From positions 30,102 to 94,101 of the forward strand of contig NZ_ATHL01000083.1 of the NCBI RefSeq assembly GCF_000445125.1: 64,000 bases of DNA, in the 5' to 3' direction. Below the pieces are notes generated by a model that had not been told where the DNA came from, ran no database searches, and was given only the letters and a program-made list of their open reading frames with translations. Numbering within the stretch: the stretch's first letter is position 1; each line of letters opens with the position of its first letter. Below are positions 37,179 to 47,369 of the stretch, one piece after another. The position numbers and the translations under genes were made by a program. This stretch comes from Novosphingobium lindaniclasticum LE124. Its GTDB lineage: Bacteria; Pseudomonadota; Alphaproteobacteria; Sphingomonadales; Sphingomonadaceae.

Positions 37179-38792
37179 TCAGGCCGGAATCGAAGCGGCC
37201 ACCGGCGCCGCCTTGCGGACGCCTTCGTCCACATGTTCCTCGAACTGGGTGAAGTTGTCGATGAACTGCTTCACCAGAGTCTGCGCGGTCTTGTCGTACT
37301 CGGCGCCATCGGCCCAGGCGCCGCGCGGATCGAGCAGCTTGGCGTCCACGCCCGGCACCGCCACCGGAACCTCGAAGCCGAAGTTCGGATCTTCCTTGAA
37401 CTGGGCATCGTTGAGGCTGCCGTCCAGCGCGGCATTCAAAAGCGCACGTGTCGCCTTGATCGGCATGCGCTTGATGCCCTCCATCGTGGCCTTGCCGCCA
37501 GACCAGCCGGTGTTGACCAGCCAGCACTTCACGCCGCCCTTGGCGATGCGCTCCTTAAGCAGATTGCCGTAGACCGAGGGGTGACGCGGCATGAAGGGTG
37601 CACCGAAGCAGGTGCTGAACGTCGCTTCCGGTTCGGTCACGCCGATTTCGGTGCCGGCGACGCGCGCGGTGTAGCCCGAGAGGAAGTGATACATCGCCTG
37701 ATCGGGCGTGAGACGCGCGATCGGCGGCAGCACGCCGTAAGCATCCGCGGTGAGGAAGATGATGTTCTTCGGAACCGGGCCGAGGTTCTTCTCCGAGCAG
37801 TTCGGGATGAAGTCGATCGGATAGGAACCGCGGCTGTTCTCGGCGAGCGAGTTGTCGTCGAGGTCGATCTGACGCGTGTCCGGATCGATCACCACGTTTT
37901 CCAGCACCGTGCCGAAGCGCTTGGTCGTCGCAAAGATTTCCGGCTCCGCCTCGGGCGAGAGACGGATCATCTTGGCGTAGCAACCGCCTTCGAAGTTGAA
38001 CACGGCGGTGTCCGACCAGCCATGCTCGTCGTCACCGATCAGCGTGCGCGAGGCGTCGGCCGAAAGCGTGGTCTTGCCGGTGCCGGAAAGGCCGAAGAAC
38101 ACGGCGGTATCGCCTTCGGGACCGATGTTGGCAGAGCAGTGCATCGGCATCACGCCCTTGGTCGGCAGCAGGTAGTTGAGAATGCCGAAAACCGACTTCT
38201 TCATCTCGCCCGCATAGGCCGTGCCGCCGATCAGGATCAGCTTCTCGGAAAAGTTGACCGCGATCACCGTTTCCGTGCGCGAGCCGTGACGTTCGGGATC
38301 GGCGCGGAAGCTGGGCAGGTCGATGATCGTATATTCCGGCTCGAATCCTTCAAGCTCCGTTTCGGTCGGGCGAACGAGCAGCGTGCGGATGAACAGGTTG
38401 TGCCAGGCGAACTCGTTGATCACGCGCACGTTCACCCGGTGTTCCGGCTGCGAACCGCCGAACAGGTCGGCCACATAGAGCTGGTCCTTCTCGGCCAGAG
38501 CCGCGAGGAAATCCTCCTTGAGCGCGGCGAAGTGCTCGGGCGTCATCGGCACGTTGGTCTTGCCCCACCAGACCGTATTCTCGGTCTCGGCATCCTTGAC
38601 GATGAACTTGTCCTTGGCGGAACGCCCGGTGTGCTTGCCGGTCGCCACGACGAACGGGCCATCCGCAGCGAGCACACCCTCGCCGTTCTTGATGGCCTGC
38701 TCGACCAGCGGCGCAGTGCCAAGGTTCGCGAGCACATTGGCGCGGGTTTCTATGCCTTGGCTGGCGAGCGAATATTTCAGGGTAGCGGCCAA
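37179..38792 (-). CDS. pckA: Phosphoenolpyruvate carboxykinase (ATP)
   Basis: A 537-residue ATP-dependent PEP carboxykinase, which turns oxaloacetate into PEP at the entry of gluconeogenesis. Landmarks are [13 protein letters not shown], the kinase P-loop [20 protein letters not shown] (in [11 protein letters not shown] near 239) and DDEHGWSD. The start is taken at a TTG (38792) with GGAGGAG 6 nt upstream, giving [13 protein letters not shown]; the ATGs at 38807 and 38798 are too close to or inside that Shine-Dalgarno. It is divergent from chvI, the usual alphaproteobacterial arrangement. Confidence 0.95.
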   Translation of the reverse strand: MAATLKYSLASQGIETRANVLANLGTAPLVEQAIKNGEGVLAADGPFVVATGKHTGRSAKDKFIVKDAETENTVWWGKTNVPMTPEHFAALKEDFLAALAEKDQLYVADLFGGSQPEHRVNVRVINEFAWHNLFIRTLLVRPTETELEGFEPEYTIIDLPSFRADPERHGSRTETVIAVNFSEKLILIGGTAYAGEMKKSVFGILNYLLPTKGVMPMHCSANIGPEGDTAVFFGLSGTGKTTLSADASRTLIGDDEHGWSDTAVFNFEGGCYAKMIRLSPEAEPEIFATTKRFGTVLENVVIDPDTRQIDLDDNSLAENSRGSYPIDFIPNCSEKNLGPVPKNIIFLTADAYGVLPPIARLTPDQAMYHFLSGYTARVAGTEIGVTEPEATFSTCFGAPFMPRHPSVYGNLLKERIAKGGVKCWLVNTGWSGGKATMEGIKRMPIKATRALLNAALDGSLNDAQFKEDPNFGFEVPVAVPGVDAKLLDPRGAWADGAEYDKTAQTLVKQFIDNFTQFEEHVDEGVRKAAPVAASIPA

Positions 38793-39051
38793 TGTCATCT
38801 CCTCCATTTAAGGCGAAACCGGCGGGAACCGGGCACGCCCCGACATTTTTGCGCAAGAATCGGCTGGCGATTATTCGCCTGCCCCCTTCTTCCGTCAAAT
38901 TTCTGCAAAATGAAATGGAGCGAGCGAGGTAAGACAGATGCACTTCGACCATTCCGGGGCAATTTCGGGATGAAGCGCAAAGGCGTGGACGGTCGCGTTC
39001 GCAGTCGCTAGTCACATCCTTCGATGGCAGGGAGGACCGCAGCGCAATCTC

Positions 39052-39846
39052 ATGGTTGAACCTACGGCAACACCCATGCCCGGCGCCCCTGCTCCCGCCG
39101 GAGCCACTTCCGACGACATCACCCCCGCCGCCGTCCGTCAGCAGTCGATCGCACTTGTCGACGACGACCGCAACATACTGACCACGGTGTCCATCGGCCT
39201 CCAGGCCGAAGGCTTCGCGACGCGTCTCTATACCGACGGTGAGGCCGCCCTGAAGGCTCTGCTCGACAATCCGCCAGACCTTGCCATCTTCGACATCAAG
39301 ATGCCGCGCATGGACGGACTGCACCTGCTGCAATCGCTCCGGGAACAGTCGAGCCTGCCGGTGATCTTCCTGACCTCGAAGGACGAGGAACCCGATGAGG
39401 CGCTCGGCCTGGCGATGGGCGCGGACGACTACATCACCAAGCCGTTCAGCCAGCGCCTGCTGATCGCCCGCATTCGCGCCATCCTGCGCCGCAGCGAACT
39501 GGCGAAGACGACGAACGAGGGGAGCGCGCGGGAAAACCTGCCCGAGCCCGTGCTGCGCGGCCGCCTCAGCCTCGACCCCGCTCGCCATCAGGTGACCTGG
39601 GACGGCGAGCCGGTGTCCCTGACCGTGACCGAATTCCTGATCCTCGAAGCACTGGCGCTGCGCCCCGGCGTCGTGAAGAGCCGCAACCAGTTGATGGATG
39701 CGGCCTACAGCGAGGACGTCTACGTGGACGATCGCACGATAGACAGCCACATCAAGCGCCTGCGCCGCAAGTTTCGTGCGGTCGACCCGGAGTTCACAGC
39801 CATCGATACGCTCTACGGCGCGGGCTATTCCTTCACCGATGGGTAG
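39052..39846 (+). CDS. chvI: Response regulator ChvI
   Basis: A 264-residue OmpR-type response regulator: a 28-residue Pro/Ala-rich N-terminal extension, the receiver domain with VDDDRN near 36, phospho-acceptor Asp in [12 protein letters not shown] near 80 and the conserved Lys in DYITKPFS near 127, then a winged helix (about 165-262) ending [10 protein letters not shown]. ChvI controls envelope, acid and host-association genes in alphaproteobacteria. It is followed by chvG with an 8-bp overlap, and pckA diverges upstream. Confidence 0.93.
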   Translation: MVEPTATPMPGAPAPAGATSDDITPAAVRQQSIALVDDDRNILTTVSIGLQAEGFATRLYTDGEAALKALLDNPPDLAIFDIKMPRMDGLHLLQSLREQSSLPVIFLTSKDEEPDEALGLAMGADDYITKPFSQRLLIARIRAILRRSELAKTTNEGSARENLPEPVLRGRLSLDPARHQVTWDGEPVSLTVTEFLILEALALRPGVVKSRNQLMDAAYSEDVYVDDRTIDSHIKRLRRKFRAVDPEFTAIDTLYGAGYSFTDG

Positions 39847-41419
39847 CGATCGCCAGCGCAAGCGGCGCAAGGCTTCCCTGCCTGTCCGGCTGGGACTGTC
39901 ATGGCGCGTATCGCTGACGGCCCGCATCCTGGCCGTGAACGTGATTGCGCTGGCCCTGCTCGCCGGAAGCCTGTTCTACATCGACAGCTACCGGCGCGAG
40001 CTGCTGGACGAGCGCTTCCGCCTTGCTCGCTCCGAAGCCGAAGTCGTGGCCATTACGCTGGGGGGCGAACCGGCCGAGCGCCGCCGCGACCTGATCGCCC
40101 GGATCGGCTCCAGCCAGGCGCTGCGGCTCCGCCTGTTCGGCAGCGACGGCACACTGGAGGCCGACAGCTTCCAGCTCGCCCCGCCCTCCTACACGCTGAT
40201 AGATCCTGCCACCGAGCCCTGGCTCCAGGATGCGGCTCGCGCGCTCGACCGGGGCATGGACTGGATGCTGGGATCGCCGCCGGTCGCCGATTATCACGAC
40301 GCACCCGGCGCCAGTGCCTCGGCTTGGCCGGAAGTGGCCGCCGCGCTTTCACGCGGGCGCACCGAAGTCAGCCATAAGGCCGCCCCGGATCGCACACCGG
40401 TGATCATCGCCGCGACCCCGCTGGGGAACCGCGGCGAGGCGCTGCTGGTCACCCGCAATGCGCGCGACATCACGGAGAACGTGCGCATGGCGCGCCAGAC
40501 GCTGGCCATCATCGTCGGCGCCGCCCTGACCGTCTCCATCCTGCTCTCGCTGTTCCTGGCACGCACCATCGTCGAGCCGCTGCGCAAACTCGTCCGCGCC
40601 GCGGTGCGCGTGCGCCTCGGGCGAGATCGCAGCGTCGTGGTGCCGCGTCTGCCCGATCGGAGGGACGAAATCGGCCTGCTCGCCCGCGCCATCTCGGACA
40701 TGAGCGGCGCCCTGCGCCAGCGGATCGACGCCGTCGAGAGCTTCGCGGCCGATGTCGCCCATGAACTGAAGAACCCCCTCACCAGCTTGCGCAGCGCGCT
40801 CGAAAATATCGAGCGCGTGGACGATCCGGCGCTGCGCCGGCAGTTGATCGGTATTGCCAAGGACGATGTGCGCCGCATCGACTTTCTCGTCACCGAAATC
40901 GCCGATGCCAGCAGAATCGACGCACAGCTCAGCCGCACGACCTTCGAGCCCGTCGACATGCTGCGCCTCGTCCGCGCGCTGGTGACCGAGCGCGAGCAGC
41001 GCGGCGTCAACGGCACCTGCCCGGTCCGCGTGATCCGGGAGGCGGACGGCGACCTCTTCGTCGCCGGCGATCCGCCCCGGCTGGAGCGCGTGCTGCAAAA
41101 CCTGCTCGACAACGCGGTGTCGTTTTCGCCCAGGGATGCGCCGATCGAAGTCGCTGTCGGCCGCAGCGAAAGCCGCGTGACGCTGTCCGTGTCCGACCAC
41201 GGCCCCGGCATCCCCGAACCCGCGCGCGAGAAGATCTTCGAGCGCTTTCACTCGCTGCGCCCAACCAGCGAGGAGTTCGGCAAGCACTCCGGCCTTGGCC
41301 TTGCCATCGCCCGCACCATCGTCGAGGCCCACTACGGCAAGCTGCAGGCGACCGATCGCACCGATGGGATGCAGGGGGCCCGGCTACTGATCTCGCTTCC
41401 GGCATGGCAGGGCGAATGA
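39839..41419 (+). CDS. chvG: Sensor histidine kinase ChvG
   Basis: A 526-residue membrane kinase, partner of ChvI. Its layout: a basic N-terminus, TM1 near 27-48, a periplasmic sensor (about 50-215), TM2 near 220-243, HAMP, the phospho-acceptor His in [15 protein letters not shown], the N box [10 protein letters not shown], and G boxes DHGPGIP and [11 protein letters not shown]. It starts at an ATG inside the end of chvI (8-bp overlap) and overlaps hprK by 4 bp, so chvI-chvG-hprK form one coupled unit. Confidence 0.93.
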   Translation: MGSDRQRKRRKASLPVRLGLSWRVSLTARILAVNVIALALLAGSLFYIDSYRRELLDERFRLARSEAEVVAITLGGEPAERRRDLIARIGSSQALRLRLFGSDGTLEADSFQLAPPSYTLIDPATEPWLQDAARALDRGMDWMLGSPPVADYHDAPGASASAWPEVAAALSRGRTEVSHKAAPDRTPVIIAATPLGNRGEALLVTRNARDITENVRMARQTLAIIVGAALTVSILLSLFLARTIVEPLRKLVRAAVRVRLGRDRSVVVPRLPDRRDEIGLLARAISDMSGALRQRIDAVESFAADVAHELKNPLTSLRSALENIERVDDPALRRQLIGIAKDDVRRIDFLVTEIADASRIDAQLSRTTFEPVDMLRLVRALVTEREQRGVNGTCPVRVIREADGDLFVAGDPPRLERVLQNLLDNAVSFSPRDAPIEVAVGRSESRVTLSVSDHGPGIPEPAREKIFERFHSLRPTSEEFGKHSGLGLAIARTIVEAHYGKLQATDRTDGMQGARLLISLPAWQGE

Positions 41420-41850
41420 CCATGTCGCAGCCATTCGCACGTCAATCCACCTGCGTTGCGATCGGCGGCCGCGCGGTCTTGATCGAAGGCCCTTCCGGGG
41501 CGGGGAAGTCCAGCCTCGCCCTCACGCTGATAGACCGGGGCGCCGAACTCATCGGTGACGACGGGGTGCTGCTTCGCCCTTCGGCCGGGCGGCTGTGGGT
41601 CCGGCCTCATCCCCATACGCGGGGGCTGATGGAAGTCCGCAACCTCGGCATTCTGCCGTTTGCCTGTCGTGACGAGGCTCCTGCCGCACTGCTGGTCACT
41701 CTGGATGCCGATGCTCCCCGCTTCATCGAGGCGGCGGACTCCCTCGACATCGCTGGCATTCTGCTTCCCGCCCTGCGCCTGACGTCGGACGGAGGGCCGC
41801 TTGCACTCAAAGTCGAACTGGCATTGTTGCATTACGGCCTCAGGGAGTGA
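41416..41850 (+). CDS. hprK: HPr kinase/phosphorylase, short alphaproteobacterial form
   Basis: A 144-residue catalytic core of HPr kinase: P-loop GPSGAGKSS (25-33), ELIGDDGVLL and the MEVRNLGIL signature. It lacks the N-terminal domain of Firmicute HprK, which is normal for alphaproteobacteria. It phosphorylates or dephosphorylates the regulatory Ser of HPr (see ptsH at 43338). It overlaps chvG by 4 bp (ATGA), so the envelope two-component system and this kinase are co-expressed. Confidence 0.92.
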   Translation: MTMSQPFARQSTCVAIGGRAVLIEGPSGAGKSSLALTLIDRGAELIGDDGVLLRPSAGRLWVRPHPHTRGLMEVRNLGILPFACRDEAPAALLVTLDADAPRFIEAADSLDIAGILLPALRLTSDGGPLALKVELALLHYGLRE

Positions 41851-41906
41851 CAAACCTGTAAGAACGCCTCTTTTCTTTCCCCGCGCCCCGGCGCAAACAC
41901 ACCGGG

Positions 41907-42878
41907 ATGCAGGACGATCTTCCCCGGGGAACAGCTCCCGAAACCGCACCCGACGCGAATCGCCGCCCCCACAGACAGAAAGTGCTGCTGGTCACCGGCA
42001 TGCTCGGCGCCGGCAAGACCACCGTCCTGCGGGTGCTCGAAGACCTCGGCTGGGAGATCATCGACAATTTCCCGGTGCGCCTGCTGGAACGCATGATCGA
42101 GGGAAAGCCTTCCGACGATCCCTCGCCGCTGGCGATCGGGTTCGATTGCCGCACGCGCGGATTCAATCCGGAGCGGGTCATCGCGCAAGTCAAAGCTCTG
42201 GGCGAGCGCGCCGATCTTGAAGTCACCACGCTGTTCCTCGACTGTTCGAGCAAGGAACTGGAACGCCGTTTCAACGAGACCCGTCGGCGCCATGTCCTCG
42301 CCGCCGACGCCCCGGTGGAAAGCGGCATTCGCGCGGAGCGCGAATTGCTGGCACCCCTGCGCCGCTGGGCCGACATTCTGGTTGAAACCACGGAATTCAC
42401 CTCGAACGACCTGCAACGCGCGATTCGCGAACGCTTCGCCGCCGACGAGCCGGAAGATCTGACGGTCACGATCTCCAGTTTCGGCTTCTCGCGCGGGATG
42501 CCGCCGCTGGCGGATTTCGTGTTCGACATGCGTTTCGTCGAAAACCCGCATTGGGATTCCGAGTTACGTCCGATGACCGGACAGGACGCTGCCGTAGGTG
42601 ATTATATCCGCAAGGATCCGGCGTTCGACGAGGCATTCGCCCGGATTCGCGACCTGCTGCTCCTGCTGCTTCCCCGCTATCGTGCCCAGGGCAAGGCCTA
42701 TGTCCATATCGCTTTCGGGTGTACCGGAGGGCGACACCGCTCCGTTTTTACCGCCGAGCAGATGGGAGCGGCCTTGCGCGAAGCGGGTTTTTCGCTCACA
42801 TTGTTGCATCGCAACCTGGGCTCACGGGCTGCTGATCTTCTCGAGGGGGGAAATTCTCGAAGGGGTCCGGTAGCGTGA
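41907..42878 (+). CDS. rapZ: RNase adapter protein RapZ
   Basis: A 323-residue P-loop protein of the RapZ/YvcJ family: Walker A TGMLGAGKTT (about 34-43), DCSSKELERRFNETRRRH in parts near 112-128, a C-terminal domain with FGCTGGRHRSV near 277. E. coli RapZ binds glmZ sRNA and RNase E to tune amino-sugar synthesis; in alphaproteobacteria the link to the truncated PTS is mainly genomic. It lies 56 bp after hprK, with the EIIA gene 55 bp downstream. Confidence 0.93.
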   Translation: MQDDLPRGTAPETAPDANRRPHRQKVLLVTGMLGAGKTTVLRVLEDLGWEIIDNFPVRLLERMIEGKPSDDPSPLAIGFDCRTRGFNPERVIAQVKALGERADLEVTTLFLDCSSKELERRFNETRRRHVLAADAPVESGIRAERELLAPLRRWADILVETTEFTSNDLQRAIRERFAADEPEDLTVTISSFGFSRGMPPLADFVFDMRFVENPHWDSELRPMTGQDAAVGDYIRKDPAFDEAFARIRDLLLLLLPRYRAQGKAYVHIAFGCTGGRHRSVFTAEQMGAALREAGFSLTLLHRNLGSRAADLLEGGNSRRGPVA

Positions 42879-42933
42879 AAGAAGATTATAAAACCTGGTC
42901 GCATTCGCAGGAAATTCGGAGCCTAATCCCAGC

Positions 42934-43341
42934 ATGATCGGCATGATCCTGGTCACTCACGGCAATCTTGCCGAGGAATTCGTACACGCGATGGAGCACG
43001 TCGTCGGAGATCAGGCGGCGGTGGCCACCGTCTGCATCGGTCCCAACGACGATATGGAGCGCCGCCGCAGCGAGATTGCCGACGCGATCACCGCGGTGGA
43101 CAGCGGCGAAGGCGTCATCATCCTGACCGATCTGTTCGGCGGAACGCCTTCGAACCTTGCCATTTCGCTTATGCAGGCCGGGAAGGTCGAAGTGATCGCC
43201 GGCATCAACCTGCCGATGCTGATCCGCCTCGCGAAGGCGCGCGCTTGCATGTCGGTGCGCGATGCCGCCGCCGCAGCCCGCGATGCCGGTCGCAACTACA
43301 TCACGATCGCCAGCGAATATCTCGGGCAAGACGCCGCATGA
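42934..43341 (+). CDS. PTS EIIA component, mannose class
   Basis: A 135-residue EIIA-Man domain with the phosphorylated His at H9 (MIGMILVTHGNLAEEFV) and LTDLFGGTPSNLA near 67-79. No EIIB, EIIC or sugar permease is present, so it belongs to the regulatory, non-transporting PTS of alphaproteobacteria. EI (PtsP) is not in this window. It overlaps ptsH by 4 bp. Confidence 0.92.
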   Translation: MIGMILVTHGNLAEEFVHAMEHVVGDQAAVATVCIGPNDDMERRRSEIADAITAVDSGEGVIILTDLFGGTPSNLAISLMQAGKVEVIAGINLPMLIRLAKARACMSVRDAAAAARDAGRNYITIASEYLGQDAA

Positions 43342-43616
43342 GCGACTTTCGCGAAACCGTGCTGATCGTGAACAAGCGCGGCCTCCATGCCCGCGCCAGC
43401 GCCAAGTTCGTCAACCACGTCGCCGAGCTGCCGGAATCCGTGCTCGTCACCGTGGGTAAGGACGGCACCGAAGCGGCAGGCAATTCCATACTCGGCCTGA
43501 TGATGCTCGGCGCCGCCAAAGGCGACAGCATCGAGATCGCCTGCAAGGGCGAAGGGGCGCAGGATGCGCTGGCGGTCCTCTCGACGCTCGTGCGTGACGG
43601 TTTCGGCGAAGAATGA
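43338..43616 (+). CDS. ptsH: HPr phosphocarrier
   Basis: A 92-residue HPr: the phospho-relay His is H17 in NKRGLHARASAKF and the HprK target Ser is S50 in EAAGNSILGLMML. Both regulatory sites are intact, matching the presence of hprK and EIIA in the same block. It overlaps EIIA and the methyltransferase gene by 4 bp each (ATGA). Confidence 0.94.
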   Translation: MSDFRETVLIVNKRGLHARASAKFVNHVAELPESVLVTVGKDGTEAAGNSILGLMMLGAAKGDSIEIACKGEGAQDALAVLSTLVRDGFGEE

Positions 43617-44446
43617 CGCCTTCCGATCGCGCGGCTTACCGCCGCACCATTACCGGATTTTCCAACCCGCTGGTCAAGTTCCTCCGCTCCCTGCGGGAGA
43701 AGAAGCATCGCAAACGGGAACAGCGCTTCCTTGCCGAAGGGCTGCGTCTGCTCACCGACGCGCGCGAGTGCGGCATCGTGCCGGAGATGCTGGTCATGGC
43801 CGTCGGCCGCGATCCCCATCCGCTGCTCGATGCTCTCGAAGAAGCCGTCTCGGCCGCTGGGGGCGAGATCGTCGAGATGGATGTGGACATCCTCGCCAAA
43901 GTGACGGGCAAGGATAATCCCCAAGCCGTTGCAGGCGTTTTCGCTGAGTTCGACACGCGCATCGCCAATCTCGACCGTTCGGCGGCACCCATCTGGCTGG
44001 TGGCGCAGGCGCTTCGCGATCCGGGCAATCTCGGCACGATGCTGCGCACCGGCGATGCCGTCGGCGCGGGCGGACTTATCCTGCTGGACGATTGCGCCGA
44101 CCCGTTCTCGGTCGAAGCCGTGCGCGCCAGCATGGGCGCCATTTTCACGCAGAAGATCGCCATAGCCCGCTGGGACGAATTCCAGGAGTGGCTGCGCGCC
44201 GGCGAGGGGCAACTCGTGGCCGCATCGCTGCGAGAGCCGACCGACTACCGCCGCGCACCTTACGCCGCGCCCTGCTTCCTGATGGTCGGCAACGAATCGC
44301 AAGGCCTGCCGCAGGAATACGAGGAAGCGTGCGATTTGCGCGTGACGATCCCCATGCGCGGCCGCGCGGACAGCCTGAACGCCGCCGTGGCAGGAGCGGT
44401 CCTCGCATATGAAGCTCTGGCGCACCTTGAACGCTCGGTTTCGTAA
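43613..44446 (+). CDS. TrmH-family RNA 2-prime-O-methyltransferase
   Basis: A 277-residue SpoU/TrmH-type methyltransferase: an N-terminal substrate-binding domain starting SNPLVKFLRSLREKKHRKRE, then the knotted SAM domain with LRDPGNLGTMLRTGDAVGAG (in pieces near 137-156), FLMVGNESQGLPQEY and SLNAAVAGAVLAYE. The likely target is an rRNA or tRNA ribose, which cannot be decided. It overlaps ptsH by 4 bp and is the last gene of the PTS block. Confidence 0.9.
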   Translation: MTPSDRAAYRRTITGFSNPLVKFLRSLREKKHRKREQRFLAEGLRLLTDARECGIVPEMLVMAVGRDPHPLLDALEEAVSAAGGEIVEMDVDILAKVTGKDNPQAVAGVFAEFDTRIANLDRSAAPIWLVAQALRDPGNLGTMLRTGDAVGAGGLILLDDCADPFSVEAVRASMGAIFTQKIAIARWDEFQEWLRAGEGQLVAASLREPTDYRRAPYAAPCFLMVGNESQGLPQEYEEACDLRVTIPMRGRADSLNAAVAGAVLAYEALAHLERSVS

Positions 44447-44536
44447 CTTACCCGCGTCTACGCGCCTGCCCTGAAGGCAATGACGGGACACTGCGTTCAT
44501 CCGGGCATCATCTGCGGTGTGTAGAGAGGCTGGATT

Positions 44537-44968
44537 ATGCGTGCCGCTTTCCTTGCCTTCTGCCTCCTCTCGCCCCTTTCAGCTTGTTCGATACAGGGCG
44601 AAGATTCTCCTCTGTCACGCACGACCTGGCGATTTGCCCTAATTGACGGCCAGCCGCCGGATTCTCGCGATGCGCGCCTGTCCTTCGAAGGACGCAAGGT
44701 GGGCGTTCAGGTCGGCTGCAACCGCATGGACGGCCCGTGGCGTATCGAGGAGGAGCGTCTCATCGCCGGCCCCCTGGCCCTGACCGAAATGACATGCACG
44801 AGGCCGGCCTGGGACCAGGAAAAGGCGGTGAATGCCCTTTTGGTGGCCACTCCCCGCTTCGCTATCGAAGGCAATCACATGATCCTGCAGTCGAGCGGAC
44901 ATACCGCCGAACTCGTGCGCGAAGGTGGTCCCATCGAGCGACCCACCGACACCGCCGAAGGTCGCTGA
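44537..44968 (+). CDS. META-domain lipoprotein (HslJ-like)
   Basis: A 143-residue protein with a lipoprotein signal (lipobox LSAC, Cys at 17) and a META/HslJ-type domain: TWRFALIDGQPP, VQVGCNRMDGPWRIEEERL and ALTEMTCTRPAWDQEKAVN. The family includes heat-inducible HslJ and adhesion-related proteins; its exact function is unknown. It is convergent with rmuC, with 3 bp between stops and no terminator between. Confidence 0.87.
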   Translation: MRAAFLAFCLLSPLSACSIQGEDSPLSRTTWRFALIDGQPPDSRDARLSFEGRKVGVQVGCNRMDGPWRIEEERLIAGPLALTEMTCTRPAWDQEKAVNALLVATPRFAIEGNHMILQSSGHTAELVREGGPIERPTDTAEGR

Positions 44969-44971
44969 CGC

Positions 44972-46579
44972 TCATTCGGCTGCTTCGGAAACCGTGCTTT
45001 TCGAAGCAGGTGCAACCTCGGCAATGGCTTCTATCTCTTCCAGCACCGCTTCGGAACCGTAGCGCGGGGTCGATTCGATTTGCGGCACCTCGTCGATTTC
45101 GCGCTTGCCGATCTCGATATGTTTGTCGCGCAGGCGGCGGCCGGAACTGAGCACGTTGCGTTCAAAGCTGCCGACGAACTTGTTGTAATTGTTTACGGCG
45201 GATTCCAGACCCGCCCCCACACGCTTCATATGATCCGCAGCCACGGCAAGGCGGTCGTAAAGCTCGCCGCCCATCCGGCCGATTTCGCGTGCCTCTCGGG
45301 CCAGCCCGTCCTGGCGCCAGACTTGCGCCACCGTCCGCGCGATCGCCACCAGATTTGTCGGGGTCGCCAGCAACACTCGGTTGCGGAAGGCGAAATCCCA
45401 AAGCTCGGGATCCTGCTCGAGCGCGGCGGCCACGAAATGTTCGCCGGGCACGAACATGACGACGTAATCCGGTGCGTCGTCGAACTGGCTCTGATAACTT
45501 TTTGTGCCGAGCGTCTGCACGTGGTTACGCATCGATGCGACATGCTGGCGAAGCGCGGCGTCGCGGGAGGCTTCATCCTGGGCCTCGAACGCTTCCTGAT
45601 AGGCATTCAGCGAGACCTTGGCGTCTATCACCAGACGCTTCTGACCCGGAATGTTGACGATCGCATCCGGCCGCAGACGGCCTTCCTCGGTATTGATCGA
45701 ATGCTCGGTGACAAAATCCGTATGCTCGGAAAGGCCGCATTGCTCCAGCACGTTACGCAGCTGCTGCTCACCCCAGCGCCCCCGCGCCTTGGGAGCATTG
45801 CGCAAGGAATTGCCGAGCCGCTGCGCTTCCTCGCGCACCTTTTCCTGCCCTTCGCGCATCGACTGAATCAATCCCGCCAGTTGCCCGAAGGAATCCACGC
45901 GCTTGGCTTCCAGGGCCGATACCTGCTGCTCGTAAGACTTGAGCCGCTCGCCCACCGGTGCGAGGAGCGTGGCGATCCGTTCCGCGTTAGCCTTCTCGCT
46001 CTCTTCGAAGCGAGCGCCTGCGCGGCGCAGAAATGCATCCTGCGCGCCCGCGAGCACTTTGGCCCCGGCATTCTCGAACTCCTTGCGCAAGGCTTCCTGC
46101 GCCTGGAGAAGAAGCCGCTTCTGTTCCTCGAAATTGGCTGACTTTTCCCGCAAGGTGGCCAGTTCGGAGGCCAGTTCACGCTGCTCGCGGCGCAGGCCGT
46201 CGACCAGACCGGCATGCTCGGCCCGGCTGCGTTCGAGAACCTGCGTCAATTCGCCACGCGTGCGATCGAGGATCTGGACATGTTCGAACCGCAAGCGCTC
46301 CACTGTTTCGCCGTGATCCTTGCGCAGGAGATCCAAGGCTTCGCCGTGCTCGGCGCGCATGCGATCAACCGAAGCCGCCAGAGCGTCTGCGCGGCTGGCG
46401 CGTTCGCTTGCCCCGGCCAGATCGCGGATCGCCGCGCGAAAACGCTCGTCCAGCTCGCGCGCCTCCCGGTCGCGCGCCTCGTGCCGCATGCGCCATTCGG
46501 CAGCAGGCCGCGATCCGAAAAACCAACCGGCGCCAAGACCGGCGATAAGCGCGAAGATGACGGCGACAGCGAGTTCCAT
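44972..46579 (-). CDS. rmuC: DNA recombination protein RmuC
   Basis: A 535-residue RmuC homologue: one N-terminal membrane helix (MELAVAVIFALIAGLGAGWF), a long Arg/Glu-rich coiled coil (about 30-200), then the PD-(D/E)XK nuclease-like domain with KARGRWGEQQLRNVLEQCGL, GQKRLVIDAKVSLNAYQEA and FVPGEHFVAAALEQDPELWD. RmuC limits inversions between short repeats. It is transcribed alone, toward the META gene. Confidence 0.93.
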   Translation of the reverse strand: MELAVAVIFALIAGLGAGWFFGSRPAAEWRMRHEARDREARELDERFRAAIRDLAGASERASRADALAASVDRMRAEHGEALDLLRKDHGETVERLRFEHVQILDRTRGELTQVLERSRAEHAGLVDGLRREQRELASELATLREKSANFEEQKRLLLQAQEALRKEFENAGAKVLAGAQDAFLRRAGARFEESEKANAERIATLLAPVGERLKSYEQQVSALEAKRVDSFGQLAGLIQSMREGQEKVREEAQRLGNSLRNAPKARGRWGEQQLRNVLEQCGLSEHTDFVTEHSINTEEGRLRPDAIVNIPGQKRLVIDAKVSLNAYQEAFEAQDEASRDAALRQHVASMRNHVQTLGTKSYQSQFDDAPDYVVMFVPGEHFVAAALEQDPELWDFAFRNRVLLATPTNLVAIARTVAQVWRQDGLAREAREIGRMGGELYDRLAVAADHMKRVGAGLESAVNNYNKFVGSFERNVLSSGRRLRDKHIEIGKREIDEVPQIESTPRYGSEAVLEEIEAIAEVAPASKSTVSEAAE

Positions 46580-46680
46580 GAATGCCCATTCTCCAGAAAC
46601 CCCGGCGCGTTCGTTCGCCAGGTTCCTGCTTTCCTAAGGATGAAGTGTGGGCATAATGACGGAACGTAAGCAGAACGCAA

Positions 46681-46709
46681 GCGGGCCGGGAATTTATCCC
46701 CGGCCCGCA
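46681..46709 (-). terminator. Hairpin between def and rmuC
   Basis: A perfect 10-bp GC stem (46681-46690 with 46700-46709) with a 9-nt loop, 29 bp past the def stop. No strong T run, so its efficiency is uncertain. Confidence 0.55.
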
Positions 46710-46737
46710 GAATTCCATTTCGATCGCGAAGGAGGAC

Positions 46738-47307
46738 TCAAGCCGCCTTGCGCAGCTTGTCCAGCTTCTTGAGCGCCATTTGGCGCTTCAAGCGCGAAAG
46801 GTGATCGATGAAAAGAATGCCTTCGAGATGATCCATCTCGTGCTGGAGACAGGTGGCCATCAGGCCCTCCATATCTTCCTCGTGCACCTTGCCGTCGAGA
46901 TCTTGCCAGCGCGCGCGAATCCGCGAGGGCCGCTCGACATCGGCATAGATCTCAGGGACCGAGAGACAGCCCTCCTGGTAGACGGTATGGTCTTCCGACG
47001 GATCGAGGATCTCCGGATTGATGAAGATCCGAGGCTCCCGCTTGGTGGGCTGGTGCGTGTGGTGGTGGCCGCCGTGAGCGGTGCACACTTCCGGCTCGGC
47101 ATCCTCGTCGTCCGGCTGAAGGTCGATCACCAGTACGCGCAGCGGAACGCCGACCTGAATCGCGGCCAGGCCGATGCCGGGCGCGTCGTACATGGTCTCG
47201 AACATGTCCTCGACGAGCGTCTTGAGCTCGTCGTCGAACTTTTCGACGGGGACCGAAACCTGCTTCAGACGCGGATCGGGAACTTCGAGGATTTCACGGA
47301 TAGCCAT
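46738..47307 (-). CDS. def: Peptide deformylase
   Basis: A 189-residue deformylase that removes the N-formyl group from new proteins. The three motifs are visible: [10 protein letters not shown] near 46, [15 protein letters not shown] near 110 and the metal site QHEMDHLEG near 153. Between strands (about residues 70-90) there is an insertion [16 protein letters not shown] that is unusually histidine-rich. The partner fmt is nearby, but recR on the opposite side separates them. The start is the ATG at 47307. Confidence 0.95.
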   Translation of the reverse strand: MAIREILEVPDPRLKQVSVPVEKFDDELKTLVEDMFETMYDAPGIGLAAIQVGVPLRVLVIDLQPDDEDAEPEVCTAHGGHHHTHQPTKREPRIFINPEILDPSEDHTVYQEGCLSVPEIYADVERPSRIRARWQDLDGKVHEEDMEGLMATCLQHEMDHLEGILFIDHLSRLKRQMALKKLDKLRKAA

Positions 47308-47369
47308 GGCTTGCAGATAAGCGCGATGGCCGATTCTCGCAAGATAGACGGTTCGATGACAGTGATCGG

